Position numbers and translations under genes: made by a program. Positions 15,707 through 24,807 of a DNA stretch of 41,334 nucleotides are shown in pieces. Positions within the stretch are counted from its first letter, which is position 1; each line of letters opens with the position of its first letter. Origin of the DNA: an uncultured Clostridia bacterium (GTDB lineage: Bacteria > Bacillota > Clostridia > TANB77 > CAG-508); the NCBI GenBank assembly GCA_944388805.1, contig CALXKE010000015.1:1-41334 (forward strand), read 5' to 3'. The notes beneath the pieces are model-generated. The model was given only the letters and a program-made list of their open reading frames with translations, had not been told where the DNA came from and searched no databases.

Positions 15707-16627
15707 TTAATTCTCTCCCATAATCTCAATCTCTAACTCTATCTTCTTATCAAATTTTTCTTTTACTTCGTGTTTTACATATTCAATTAATTCTAATATG
15801 TCTTTTGCGGTTGCATTTCCTTTGTTTATAATAAATCCTGCATGTTTACTAGAGACTTCTGCTCCTCCAATGCTATATCCTTTTAAGCCTGCTTCATCAA
15901 TTAATTTTGCTGTTATAAAATCTGTTCCTCTTTTAAAAGTACTACCTGCACTTGGATATTCAATTGGTTGTTTTTCCTTCCTGTAGTTTGCATATTCCTC
16001 CATTTTTTCCTTAATATCTTTTTCTTCTCCTTTTTGAAACTCCATATGTACTTCTAATACAATGTATGGCTTATCTTTTAACATGCTTCTTCTATATTCA
16101 AAATGCATGTCTTCATTTTCAAATTGATGAATATTTCCGTCATAATCCATACAAGTAACCGTACTCACAATATCTTTAAATTCCTTACCATGTGCTCCTG
16201 CATTCATTCTAACTGCTCCACCAATGGTTCCTGGTATTCCTGATAATTCTTCAAATCCGGTTATCGCATTTTTCAAAAGTAAATGTCCAAAAACAGAAAT
16301 TTTAACCCCTGCCCCAACATTTGCAAAAATTTTTTTATCTAAGTTCATCATTTCAATTTTATTAAATCGGATATTTAAGACAATGCCTTTAATTCCTCCA
16401 TCTAATACCAACACATTACTACCATTTCCTAATATAGTAACCGGTATATGTTCTTGTTTTGCAAATTTTAATATATGTCTTAAATCTTGTATATTATCTA
16501 TTTTTATGTAACATTCAGCAGGTCCGCCAACCTTAAAAGTCGTATGTTTTGACATTGGTTCATCAAACAATATATTATCCTTCAAAATTCCTAATTGTAA
16601 TATTTGTTTTCTTATTTCTTCTGTCAT
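15707..16627 (-). CDS. murB: UDP-N-acetylenolpyruvoylglucosamine reductase
   Basis: FAD-dependent second committed step to UDP-MurNAc. The 306 residues show the FAD-binding part (KHTTFKVGGPAECY near 27-40; VTILGNGSNVLVLDGG) and GIPGTIGGAVRMNAGAHG, and later EYPSAGSTFKRG with the catalytic Ser. Length and motifs are those of the short clostridial/bacillar MurB. A GAGGAGG site precedes the ATG. First gene of a minus-strand operon murB-yvcK-debranching enzyme; rapZ and whiA, usual yvcK neighbours, are not here. Confidence 0.95.
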   Translation of the reverse strand: MTEEIRKQILQLGILKDNILFDEPMSKHTTFKVGGPAECYIKIDNIQDLRHILKFAKQEHIPVTILGNGSNVLVLDGGIKGIVLNIRFNKIEMMNLDKKIFANVGAGVKISVFGHLLLKNAITGFEELSGIPGTIGGAVRMNAGAHGKEFKDIVSTVTCMDYDGNIHQFENEDMHFEYRRSMLKDKPYIVLEVHMEFQKGEEKDIKEKMEEYANYRKEKQPIEYPSAGSTFKRGTDFITAKLIDEAGLKGYSIGGAEVSSKHAGFIINKGNATAKDILELIEYVKHEVKEKFDKKIELEIEIMGEN

Positions 16628-16725
16628 AAACTTCCTCCTCGTTAAATTCTTTATTACTATATCATTTTTTCAGTTTGATTACAAGTTTTATGCATAATTA
16701 TTTTACTTGAAAAATAAAAATAATT

Positions 16726-16766
16726 ACATGTGAGTCATAAATATATAATGATTATGCCCCACATGT
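16726..16766. promoter_or_regulatory. Nested inverted repeat between murB and nfeD
   Basis: ACATGTG (16726-16732) with CACATGT (16760-16766), and inside them CATAA (16736-16740) with TTATG (16752-16756). The site is about 100 bases upstream of murB and 50 bases before the nfeD promoter. It could be an operator or a short hairpin; no regulator is recognised. Confidence 0.4.
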
Positions 16767-16816
16767 GAAAAAATATGTTAATTGTTATGATTCTATGACT
16801 ATTTTTGTTAAAACCC

Positions 16817-16845
16817 TTTATTTTTTCCATTTTTTATAGTATAAT
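16817..16845 (+). promoter_or_regulatory. Promoter for the nfeD-SPFH pair
   Basis: Perfect TATAAT (16840-16845) with TTTATT (16817-16822) 17 bases before it. The -35 box is poor, so a weak or activated promoter is likely. Confidence 0.5.
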
Positions 16846-16881
16846 ATATATAGTGTGAATTTAAAAAAGGAGGATTTATTT

Positions 16882-17319
16882 ATGTGGCAATTTTGGTTAA
16901 TTGCTTCTGGAATATTTTTTATCGCAGAAATTATAACAACTGGTTTTTTAGTATTCTGGTTAGGTGTTGCAGGTTTAATTACAATGTGTGTTAGTTTCTT
17001 TACAGATAACTTAACGATTCAAGCAAGCATTTTTGTCATTTTATCTGCTATTTTAATTTTGACAACCAAACCATTTGTTAAAAAATTTGTTAATAAAAAA
17101 GAAAATACAGAAAAAACAAATGCCTTTTCTATTATTGGAAAAACAGCAATTGTCATCAAAGATATTGATTCTATCAATGGTGTAGGTCAAATAAAAGTTG
17201 ATGGTGAAGTATGGTCTGCTGAAGGCATTAATGGTTCTAATATTGAAAAAGGAACAAAAGTAGAAGTAAAAGAAATTGATGGTGTTAGAGCAATTGTTAC
17301 ACCAATTTCAAATAATTAG
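16882..17319 (+). CDS. NfeD-family membrane protein
   Basis: The start at 16882 is set by AAGGAGG at 16867-16873; the open frame extends nine codons left of this. The 145 residues have two to three membrane helices (about 3-72: WQFWLIASGIFFIAEIITTGF; FVILSAILILTT) and a C-terminal OB-fold (about 90-140: IGKTAIVIKDIDSINGVGQIKVDGEVWSAEG) typical of the NfeD1b group. These proteins partner with SPFH proteins in membrane microdomains, and the next gene encodes one, 53 bases on in the same direction. Confidence 0.9.
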   Translation: MWQFWLIASGIFFIAEIITTGFLVFWLGVAGLITMCVSFFTDNLTIQASIFVILSAILILTTKPFVKKFVNKKENTEKTNAFSIIGKTAIVIKDIDSINGVGQIKVDGEVWSAEGINGSNIEKGTKVEVKEIDGVRAIVTPISNN

Positions 17320-17372
17320 TTTATATTTTTATTTATAAATTTTAAAAAGGATGTTTAAAAGGAGGAAGTTTT

Positions 17373-18302
17373 ATGATTTTTTTAATAATATTACTTGTTA
17401 TCATCTTAGTGATAGCATTTATGTCTATTAAAATCGTTAAACAATCTGAGGTATATATCATTGAAAGATTAGGTAAATTTTATAAGGTAGCTGATGCAGG
17501 TCTTACAATTATTATTCCATTTTTTGATCATGTAAGAAGTGTTGTTAGCTTAAAACAACAAACAATGGATATTCCACCTCAAAGCGTTATTACAAAAGAT
17601 AATGTTACAATCACAATTGATACAGTTGTGTTCTATCAAATAACAGATCCTGCAAAGGCAGTTTATGAAATTCAAAGTTTAAAGAAGGGTATTGAATATT
17701 TAGCCATTACAACTATTCGTGATATCATTGGTAAGATGGATTTAGATGAAACCTTTAGTTCAAGAGATGGTATTAATACAAAATTAAGAGCTGTGCTTGA
17801 TGAGGCAACAGATAGATGGGGTTGTAAAATTGACAGAGTAGAAATTAAAGATATTGAACCACCTGCTGATGTTAGAGACGCCATGGAAAAAGAAATGAAC
17901 GCAGAAAGAAATAAAAGAGCTTTAATTCTTGAAGCAGAAGCACAAAGACAATCTGCTATTACCATTGCAGAAGGTAAAAAACAAGCAGCAATCTTAGAAG
18001 CTGAAGCTGATAAAGAATCACAAATCAGAAGAGCTGTCGGTGAAGCTCAAGCTATTAGAGAAGTTGCTGATGCAAAAGCAAAAGAAATCCAAATGGTTTA
18101 TGAAGCAATTAAAAAATCTGATCCTGATGAAAAATTAGTTCAATTAAAATCTTTAGAAGCTTTAGAGAAAGTTGCTGATGGTGAAGCAAATAAAGTATTT
18201 ATTCCATTTGAAGCAACTAGTGCATTAAGTAGTCTTGGTGCTATCAAAGAAGTTATGACTGATGAAAAGAAAACAAAAACAACTAAAAAGACTGAGGAAT
18301 AA
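17373..18302 (+). CDS. SPFH/stomatin-like membrane scaffold protein
   Basis: A 309-residue protein with an N-terminal membrane helix (IFLIILLVIILVIAFMSI, 2-19), an SPFH/PHB domain (about 22-180: VYIIERLGKFYKVADAGLTI; DIEPPADVRDAMEKEMNAER) and a long coiled-coil of Ala/Glu repeats (about 185-245) that drives oligomerisation. The QmcA/stomatin group forms a membrane-bound scaffold and acts with its NfeD neighbour. An AAGGAGG site precedes the ATG. The stop is followed closely by palindrome B1 and two hairpin terminators. Confidence 0.92.
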   Translation: MIFLIILLVIILVIAFMSIKIVKQSEVYIIERLGKFYKVADAGLTIIIPFFDHVRSVVSLKQQTMDIPPQSVITKDNVTITIDTVVFYQITDPAKAVYEIQSLKKGIEYLAITTIRDIIGKMDLDETFSSRDGINTKLRAVLDEATDRWGCKIDRVEIKDIEPPADVRDAMEKEMNAERNKRALILEAEAQRQSAITIAEGKKQAAILEAEADKESQIRRAVGEAQAIREVADAKAKEIQMVYEAIKKSDPDEKLVQLKSLEALEKVADGEANKVFIPFEATSALSSLGAIKEVMTDEKKTKTTKKTEE

Positions 18303-18316
18303 TATCCTTATACATA

Positions 18317-18484
18317 GGACAAATCTCGCTTCGCGAGAACTTTTCTCTACTTTTCTAATTTAACTATATATATTTAAGTTCTCGAAGAAGCGTAAAGATT
18401 TGTCGACGCGAAAAATTGCGTAGCAATTTTTCTGTGCAACGTTGTTTTTTGTGGTATAGGAAAAAGCCATTTTTCCTATACCAT
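18317..18484. repeat. Long palindromic element B, copy 1
   Basis: Three stems in a row: a large one, ACAAATCTCGCTTC...GAAGCG-AGATTTGT; a second, AAAAATTGC-GTA-GCAATTTTT followed by TGTGCAACG; and a third, GGTATAGGAAAAA / TTTTTCCTATACC. A near-identical copy is at 38094-38262. Tip of stem one is TATATATA here and TACATGTA there; stem three is GTATAGG/CCTATAC here and GAATAGG/CCTATTC there. Both changes keep pairing. Confidence 0.8.
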
Positions 18485-18487
18485 AAA

Positions 18488-18516
18488 AAATCCAGTTTAA
18501 AAACTGGATTTTTTTC
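18488..18516. terminator. Bidirectional terminator between SPFH gene and the 114-residue membrane protein gene
   Basis: AATCCAGTTT / AAACTGGATT with a run of T on the right and of A on the left; serves the convergent genes ending at 18302 and 18524. Confidence 0.8.
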
Positions 18517-18523
18517 TTATTAT

Positions 18524-18868
18524 TTAATTTGATGTCCATCTTAGCATTCGAATATCATTATATTTACTAAGAACCTCTTTATATTTATCATACTCTTCTT
18601 CCCATAATTCATCTGGTACTTTATCAAATGCTTTAAATATTTTTTCTGCCTCTGATAAATAGATAACTTGTTCTTGTGGTGTCATTTTTTCGTATTGTTT
18701 TGCAAATATATATAATTTATCTAACATCTGGTTTGCTTCAATAAATCCCCAGAAATCCTTTACTTTCATTCCGAATAACTTAATTTGCATAACTGCATAT
18801 GCAACAAGGGCAAATATTACAAGTACTAGTATATATATTATTATGAGCAGTGCCATTTTCTTTATCAC
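18524..18868 (-). CDS. Small membrane-anchored protein of unknown function
   Basis: A 114-residue protein with one long N-terminal membrane helix (ALLIIIYILVLVIFALVAYAV, about 6-26) and a charged helical cytoplasmic or external part with two Trp-containing segments (VKDFWGFIEANQMLD; DELWEEEYDKYKEV). AGAGGTGAT precedes the ATG. No family is recognised. AT-rich composition like the core genes. Confidence 0.6.
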   Translation of the reverse strand: MIKKMALLIIIYILVLVIFALVAYAVMQIKLFGMKVKDFWGFIEANQMLDKLYIFAKQYEKMTPQEQVIYLSEAEKIFKAFDKVPDELWEEEYDKYKEVLSKYNDIRMLRWTSN

Positions 18869-18962
18869 CTCTTAATTTGCTTTTGTACTTAACTATTATA
18901 TCATATATAAATTGTTTTTGTAAATACTTTCTTCTTGATTCCTCTCTTCCCTGCCCTATTTA

Positions 18963-18991
18963 TTGATATTCAAGCTAAAAAGTGGTATAAT
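18963..18991 (+). promoter_or_regulatory. Promoter of the 103-residue protein gene
   Basis: TTGATA (18963-18968), 17 bases, perfect TATAAT (18986-18991). The implied leader before the start codon at 19074 is about 75 bases long. Confidence 0.7.
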
Positions 18992-19037
18992 AAATATAGT
19001 GGCCACCAATGAGTGAGTCATGAATAATTAAGAAAGG

Positions 19038-19058
19038 GCCAGTGTGAGGTACACTGGC
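19038..19058 (+). promoter_or_regulatory. Leader hairpin directly before the ribosome binding site
   Basis: GCCAGTGT (19038-19045) pairs with ACACTGGC (19051-19058), eight perfect pairs with a five-base loop; the next bases are the AAAAGGGG site. No T-run follows, so it is not a terminator; it may modulate initiation or mRNA stability. Confidence 0.5.
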
Positions 19059-19073
19059 AAAAGGGGTTAAACT

Positions 19074-19385
19074 ATGGGAAAATTTTTCTTTGCGGTTCGG
19101 CCAGAACTACTGAAAGGAGAGAAAAAGAAAATTTTTCTTGAAAAATTTCTAAAAAAAGGAAGGGTTTTGGATTTAGTAATATACACCGACATCGAAAGAG
19201 ATGTGGCGCATTCCGAAACCACTTTCTTAGAAAATGGCGTCAGTTATGACGCCACAAAAGTAGAACGTTTCTCAGAAGAAAAACGTTCTGCCATCATCGA
19301 CAAGATGATGGAGGAGGAAAAGGAAAAAGGTTCTCTTTTCTTTCCATCGATTAAAGCTGCAATTACGCAGTTAGAATCGATGTAG
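19074..19385 (+). CDS. Hypothetical protein, 103 residues, G+C-richer single gene
   Basis: A soluble, charged protein: MGKFFFAVRPELLKGEKKKIF at the start (given here in full length 20), a central IYTDIERDVAHSETTFLENG segment and a helical C-terminus. No family is recognised. It has a full promoter, a hairpin leader, an AAAAGGGG site and a strong terminator, so it is a complete single-gene unit. Arg9 is CGG (19098-19100), read in frame. Composition is richer in G+C than pyrG next door. Confidence 0.6.
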   Translation: MGKFFFAVRPELLKGEKKKIFLEKFLKKGRVLDLVIYTDIERDVAHSETTFLENGVSYDATKVERFSEEKRSAIIDKMMEEEKEKGSLFFPSIKAAITQLESM

Positions 19386-19406
19386 TAACTAACCCTTTAA
19401 CTATTG

Positions 19407-19450
19407 AAAAAGGCAATTCTCAAATGAGAATTGCCTTTTCTTTCTTTTTT
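19407..19450 (+). terminator. Terminator of the 103-residue protein gene
   Basis: AAAAGGCAATTCTC / GAGAATTGCCTTTT with a four-base loop, followed by TCTTTCTTTTTTTTT. Confidence 0.85.
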
Positions 19451-19492
19451 TTTGTACATGTGTTCTGCACTTACTTCAAAAGTTAGCTTAGT

Positions 19493-21097
19493 TTAATTTT
19501 TCTTCTTTGCTGCTTCTACTAATCCTACAAACAATGGTGCTGGTCTATTAGGTCTTGATTTTAATTCTGGGTGGAATTGTCCTGCAATAAAATATGGATG
19601 TTCTGGTATTTCCACCATCTCTACCAATAAGCCATCTGGAGAAGTTCCAGATACTTTTAATCCTGCTTTTTCTAATCTTTCTTTATAATCATTATTATAT
19701 TCAAATCTATGTCTGTGTCTCTCAGAAATTTCTGTTGTTCCATAAAGTTTTTGTGCTAGTGTCCCTTCTTTTATAACACAAGGATATGCCCCTAGTCTCA
19801 TCGTTCCGCCTTTTTTATGAACATTTTTCTGTTCTTCCATAATATGAATGACTTGATTTGGTGTTTCTTTATTAAACTCTTCTGAATCTGCATCTTCAAT
19901 TCCTAAAACATCTCTTGCAAATTCTACAACAGCCATTTGCATTCCTAAACAGATTCCTAAGAAAGGAACATGATTTTCTCTTACATATTTTACAGTTTCT
20001 ATCATTCCATCAATTCCTCTGTCTCCAAATCCACCAGGAATAACAATTCCGTCCATTTCTTTCAATTGTTCTTTTACATTTTCTCTCGTGATTTTTTCAG
20101 AATCAATTAAAGTTACTTTTACCTTTACATTGTTTGCAAAACCTGCATGGTATAAACTTTCAATAACTGAAATGTAGGAATCTTCTAATTTTACATATTT
20201 TCCAACTAATCCAATGTTAACAACTTTATTTTCATCTATTTTTCTAATATTTTCAATCATTTCTTCCCATTTTGTATTATCTGGGATATATTTTTCTAAA
20301 TGTAAATGATTACATACTTCTCTTGCTAACCCTTCTTCTTCTAGCATTAAAGGTACTGCATAAAGACAATCTGCTGTCTTATTTTGAATAACACTTGATT
20401 TTCTTACGTTACAAAATAGAGATAATTTTTCTCTTATCGTATCTGGAATATCTTGTTCTGTTCTACAAACTAAAATATCTGGTTTGATTCCTAAACTTTG
20501 TAATTCTTTTACAGAATGTTGCGTTGGTTTTGATTTGATTTCATTAGAACCAAATATATATGGTAATAAGGTTACATGAATATAGACAACATCTTCTTTA
20601 TTTTTTTCTAATCCAACTTGTCTAATAGCTTCTATAATAGAAAGACCTTCAATATCTCCTACAGTTCCTCCAACTTCTGTAATGACAATATCTGTGTCTG
20701 TATCTTCAAATCCATAAATTTTATCTTTTATTTCATTTGTAATATGCGGAATCACTTGTACCGTTTTTCCTAAATAATCTCCTCTTCTTTCTTTTTCTAT
20801 AACACTTTGATAGATTTTTCCCATTGTAATACTTGAATTATGTGTTAAATTCTCATCTATAAATCTTTCATAATGTCCTAAATCCAAATCTGTTTCCGCA
20901 CCATCATCTGTTACAAAAACCTCTCCATGTTCATATGGATTCATGGTTCCTGGATCTACATTGATATATGGGTCAAATTTTTGAATGGTTACTTTATACC
21001 CTCTATTCTTTAGTAATCTACCTAATGATGCTGCCGTAATTCCTTTTCCAAGCCCTGATACAACACCACCTGTTACAAAAATATACTTTGTATTCAT
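19493..21097 (-). CDS. pyrG: CTP synthase
   Basis: Makes CTP from UTP with ATP and glutamine. The 534 residues are full-length: the synthetase domain (1 to about 265) with [20 protein letters not shown] and [20 protein letters not shown], and the class I glutamine amidotransferase domain with [11 protein letters not shown], the nucleophile Cys in FLGICLGMQ, and the C-terminal His-x-Glu in QFHPE. An AAAGGGG site precedes the ATG. It stands as a single gene between two hairpins. Confidence 0.98.
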   Translation of the reverse strand: MNTKYIFVTGGVVSGLGKGITAASLGRLLKNRGYKVTIQKFDPYINVDPGTMNPYEHGEVFVTDDGAETDLDLGHYERFIDENLTHNSSITMGKIYQSVIEKERRGDYLGKTVQVIPHITNEIKDKIYGFEDTDTDIVITEVGGTVGDIEGLSIIEAIRQVGLEKNKEDVVYIHVTLLPYIFGSNEIKSKPTQHSVKELQSLGIKPDILVCRTEQDIPDTIREKLSLFCNVRKSSVIQNKTADCLYAVPLMLEEEGLAREVCNHLHLEKYIPDNTKWEEMIENIRKIDENKVVNIGLVGKYVKLEDSYISVIESLYHAGFANNVKVKVTLIDSEKITRENVKEQLKEMDGIVIPGGFGDRGIDGMIETVKYVRENHVPFLGICLGMQMAVVEFARDVLGIEDADSEEFNKETPNQVIHIMEEQKNVHKKGGTMRLGAYPCVIKEGTLAQKLYGTTEISERHRHRFEYNNDYKERLEKAGLKVSGTSPDGLLVEMVEIPEHPYFIAGQFHPELKSRPNRPAPLFVGLVEAAKKKN

Positions 21098-21200
21098 CTA
21101 ATACCCCTTTCCAAAAAATAACTGAATTTTAATTTATAGGAAATATATTTTTTAATGTACTATCCTTAATTGTGAAGAAAATTATTTTTCTTTGCAATTA

Positions 21201-21253
21201 AAAATAAAAAAAGATTAAAAAAATCTCCCTCAAAATCGGTTTTTTTTTAATCT
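21201..21253 (-). terminator. Terminator-like hairpin between trmB and pyrG
   Basis: AGATTAAAAAAA (21212-21223) pairs with TTTTTTTTAATCT (21241-21253); the minus strand then runs into more T. It lies beyond the pyrG start, so it may act on transcripts ending from trmB. Confidence 0.5.
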
Positions 21254-21296
21254 ATTACTATTTTAGCACGTATTTATATAAAATACAAGCATTTTT

Positions 21297-21956
21297 TTAT
21301 TTTTTTCTAGCAATCAATGCTTTAATTTTTATTCCTTGCTCTGAAAACATCTTTTCATGTTCTGTTTCTATATTTTTTTCAAATATCGGTTCTGCATGCA
21401 AGTCATAAGTCTTCTTTATTACTTCAAATCCTGATTCTTCAAGATACAACAAACTAGAATGGAATAAATCATCATCATCTGTTTTAAAATAGATTTCTCC
21501 ATTTTCTTTTAGAAATACCCTATACTTTTCTAATTGTCTTGTATGTGTTAATCTCTTTTTTCTATGTTTTCCCTTTGGCCAAGGATTACAAAAATTAATA
21601 TAGATTCTTTCTATTTGGTCTTGTTCATCTAACATTAATAAAATTCTTTCTATATCAAACCTTGTTAAAACAATATTTTTAGGTTCTATATTTTTTTCTT
21701 TATATTTGGCTTCTACATTTCGTTTAGCTAAGCCTAACATAGCATCTACTAAATCAATGGCTATATAATTAATATCTAAGTTTTCTGAAGCTAGTTCTGA
21801 TATGAATTGTCCCTTTCCACATCCTAATTCTAAATGGATTGGATGATTATTTCCAAAATATGTTTTCCATTTTCCTTTCATTTCTTCTGGATTGTCTATA
21901 TAAAAAGGACTTGCTTCTAGCTCTGGTCTTGCCCATTTCTTATATCTGATTCTCAT
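21297..21956 (-). CDS. trmB: tRNA (guanine-N7-)-methyltransferase TrmB
   Basis: SAM-dependent methylation of G46 in tRNA variable loops. The 219 residues show the SAM-binding motif LELGCGKGQFISELA (about 42-56), NFCNPWPKGKHRKKRL, the TrmB signature, and YFKTDDDDLFHSSL. Length is normal. AAGGAG precedes the ATG. Single gene upstream of pyrG on the minus strand. Confidence 0.95.
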   Translation of the reverse strand: MRIRYKKWARPELEASPFYIDNPEEMKGKWKTYFGNNHPIHLELGCGKGQFISELASENLDINYIAIDLVDAMLGLAKRNVEAKYKEKNIEPKNIVLTRFDIERILLMLDEQDQIERIYINFCNPWPKGKHRKKRLTHTRQLEKYRVFLKENGEIYFKTDDDDLFHSSLLYLEESGFEVIKKTYDLHAEPIFEKNIETEHEKMFSEQGIKIKALIARKK

Positions 21957-22148
21957 TTTATTACTCCTTATTTTTTCTCTAAAAAGACATTTTCATTATG
22001 TTATTTATTTTACATTAAAAATACCTAAAAAGCAAGAAAAAAAGGAATATTCATCTCTTTCCTCATAACTATTCAGTGGTAAAGATATTGTTACATCCCA
22101 TTGATTTAAAAGAATATATAGTATATACTTTTAAAAAAGGAGAATTTT

Positions 22149-23058
22149 ATGAAACTTACATATATCATAAAAAAAGAAGATATAGAAACATATGAAACGA
22201 TACATGCTATTTTAAGAAACACCTTACAGATTTCTAATCGCTTATTAACGAAACTAATTGAAAAAAATTGCATTACTTTAAATGACTCTATTTGTGATAC
22301 AAGAAGTTCTTTTGAAGTAAATGATATTTTAATCGTTAATTTTGACTATCCTGAAGATAATGCAAATGTAGTTCCTACACAAATGGATTTAGACATTATT
22401 TATGAAGATGAATGGTTATTAGTTGTAAATAAACCAACTGGTATGGCTATACACCCTTCTATTTTGCATTATGCGGATTCCCTTTCTAATGGAATTAAAT
22501 ATTACTTTGATTCTATTGGATTGGCAAAAAAAATTAGACCTGTTAACCGATTAGATTTTAACACCTCTCGGATTAGTAATTTTCGCAAAATGTGCCTATA
22601 TCCAAGAAATACTTAGTAAACAAATGTCTGAAAATACTTTTAAAAAAGAATATCTTTGCATTGTTGAAGGAATTTTAGATAAGAAATCTGGAATGATTGA
22701 CTTACCAATCGCTAGAAAGCCTGGTAGTATTATTGAAAGATGTATAGATTCTAATGGTCAACCTTCTAGAACAATTTATGAAGTTGTAAAAGAATTTCAA
22801 TTTGATTTTCAAAATAATATAAAACCACTTTCGTTAATGAAATGTATATTAGAAACTGGTAGAACACATCAAATACGTGTTCATTTCAGTCATATAGAAC
22901 ATCCTTTACTTGGTGATACTTTATATGGTAACCCTTCACCTTTGATTTCTAGACAAGCATTACATAGTTATAAAATATCTTTCATTCACCCAATTACAAA
23001 AAAAGAACAATGTTTTACTTGTCCTTTACCAAATGATATTAAAAAATTGCTGACATGA
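22149..23058 (+). CDS. RluA-family pseudouridine synthase with a +1 frameshift at CGG
   Basis: Isomerises uridine in large-subunit rRNA or tRNA. From ATG 22149 (AAAGGAG site) the zero frame gives an S4-like start, then YEDEWLLVVNKPTGMAIHP and PVNRLDFNTS, the catalytic motif with its Asp. Next comes CGG (22569-22571), and the zero frame stops 16 codons later. Skipping the C at 22569 gives GLVIFAKCAYIQEILSKQM and a clean frame to 23058 with YLCIVEG, ILETGRTHQIRVHFSH and HPLLGDTLYG. The joined protein is about 302 residues, the normal family length, and the join recreates the RLDxxTSGL motif exactly. Recoded gene, or very recent pseudogene. Confidence 0.88.
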
Positions 23059-23125
23059 AAAATGGTTTTGCATTTTTTCTATGTAATCTTCTCTCTTATT
23101 TATAAATTTTTAAAATTTTAAAAAA

Positions 23126-23476
23126 AGAGTAAATCTGTAAGCCGGGTTCTGTCGTTTAAAATAGTCATTTATCTAGGATATATATCACTATATACCTCAA
23201 GCCACGCAAGTCGAGAAGGCGCCAGAGCTGGCTTAATCTTCTCTTTGAGGTGTTGCTCCTGATGGGGTTTACACAAACACAATATGTCACCATATTGCTG
23301 GTGAGCTCTTGCCTCACCTTTTCACCCTTACCAAAAAATTGGCGGTTATTTTCTGTTGCACTTTCCTTAGGGTCGCCCCCACTAGACGTTATCTAGCATC
23401 ATTGCTCTTATGGAGCCCGGACTTTCCTCTCGTAATTCCTTTCGGAGATTTACCAGCGACTATTCAATTTACTCTA
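23126..23476 (-). ncRNA. rnpB: RNase P RNA, class A
   Basis: The minus strand carries all conserved blocks: GAGGAAAGTCCGGGCTCC near the 5' end, GTGGGGGCGACCCTAAGG-like P-helix core, GGTAAGGGTGAAAAGGTGAG, AAACCCCATC then GGAGCAACACC, and AGAACCCGGCTTACAG near the 3' end. The P-helix layout fits the ancestral type A. A TATAAT (23483-23488, minus) is eight bases before the 5' end. A T-run follows the 3' end. Confidence 0.95.
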
Positions 23477-23488
23477 TTTGTTATTATA

Positions 23489-24400
23489 TCATAAATTATT
23501 GATTTCTTCTAGTAAGTTTTTATATTTTATTAAAAATACAGAAGTATTTTGTGTACCTACCGCATTTTTTAATTCATTTAGCATGATATATCCTTTATTA
23601 ATACTTGCTTGTTTATTTGCATCTATTTCTGTATTGGTTAATAGTGTTGTATATGCATTAATTGCATCTATCATATTTGTATTCATTCCTGTCCAATCAC
23701 CACTATCTAGTTTTGCATAACCTCTAAAAACATTTAATTTTGTTTCTAGCACTGTTTTATATAATGTATCATCTACAACATTTTGTGCAAATTTTGGTAT
23801 ATATTCATATACTTTTACTAAATTATCTAAAGTTGATTGTTTATCTTCTGCTTCTAAGCTTACTGTTAAATTATCTACATCCTTATTAAAATTTAATATA
23901 TCCTCCTGTGATACATTCAAACTATATAAGTCTAATGTAATGATTGAAATAGAAGTGTAAATTAATTCTGATTCATTTTTACAAGAGTTCCAATCTATAT
24001 CTCTATTTGTTGTTAAAATTCCAGATGGTTGCATCTCATAATTTTCATCTGTATTTTCTGTTTGTGCCTGGTCACTATTATCTTGAGTTGATGTGTTATC
24101 TGAACTAGAACTTGTATTAGAATCAGAGCTAGAATTTCCTCCTGAAGATCCTCCTCCTGAATTTTCAGCTGATCTAGATTCCTCTATCTTTGTTGTATAT
24201 ATTTGATAATTTCTTGTTTCTATATTATTCATATTATTAAATAAATCCACTAATTTGGTATCTAAATATCGAATTTCTGAAGTCACTTTTTCCTTTTCAT
24301 CCTGCTCATTATTTTGTGTTGCATTTGTATATACTGTTAATGCTAATACAACTAGTACAATTAGCAATATGAGATATGAAATAATTTTAAATTTTTTCAA
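23489..24400 (-). CDS. Membrane-anchored extracellular protein with Ser-rich linker, function unknown
   Basis: The start is TTG at 24398-24400, set by GGAGGG six bases upstream; an ATG 13 codons earlier has no site. The 303 residues have an N-terminal membrane helix (IISYLILLIVLVVLALTVY, about 5-23), a helical stretch, a low-complexity Ser/Gly/Asn/Asp linker (about 80-125), and a helical domain (about 145-300) with repeated Asn/Asp/Thr-rich helices. It would be anchored outside the cell. No enzymatic motif is visible. It lies directly upstream of rnpB. Confidence 0.65.
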   Translation of the reverse strand: MKKFKIISYLILLIVLVVLALTVYTNATQNNEQDEKEKVTSEIRYLDTKLVDLFNNMNNIETRNYQIYTTKIEESRSAENSGGGSSGGNSSSDSNTSSSSDNTSTQDNSDQAQTENTDENYEMQPSGILTTNRDIDWNSCKNESELIYTSISIITLDLYSLNVSQEDILNFNKDVDNLTVSLEAEDKQSTLDNLVKVYEYIPKFAQNVVDDTLYKTVLETKLNVFRGYAKLDSGDWTGMNTNMIDAINAYTTLLTNTEIDANKQASINKGYIMLNELKNAVGTQNTSVFLIKYKNLLEEINNL

Positions 24401-24519
24401 AAAAATCCCTCCATTTTTACTTTTCTTTAGTATTGACATTTTTTGACTCGTTTATTCTCGTATAAAAATGAAAATTTTTTTCATAATATTTAATATAAAC
24501 GTTTTTTATGGAGAATATT

Positions 24520-24801
24520 ATGTACGTAACTGTTCATTTATATAGTCAAAAAGAAGGAGAATTAAATAAATTTTTAAGTAAATTTTATAATACTAATCTT
24601 GAAATCTATAAAGATTTTAGTTGGGAAAAACAATACACAAATCCTGTTGAATTAGCCGAAATTGTAGGAGTATTTTTAGATAATATGGAAGATTATTTGA
24701 TTCATATGTGGATTTGTCTTGATAAAAATGTTTATATAAATATTACTGAACAAAATGGTAATGAAATTATAAAATACTTATATGAAAGATTTCCTTACTA
24801 A
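24520..24801 (+). CDS. Hypothetical protein, 93 residues
   Basis: The start at 24520 is preferred over the ATG at 24508, because GGAG (24510-24513) is six bases upstream of it. The protein (MYVTVHLYSQKEGELNKFL at the start) is soluble and acidic with a central Trp-rich helical part and ends IIKYLYERFPY. No family is recognised. Core-like AT-rich composition; single gene followed by palindrome C. Confidence 0.55.
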   Translation: MYVTVHLYSQKEGELNKFLSKFYNTNLEIYKDFSWEKQYTNPVELAEIVGVFLDNMEDYLIHMWICLDKNVYINITEQNGNEIIKYLYERFPY

Positions 24802-24807
24802 TTAAAA

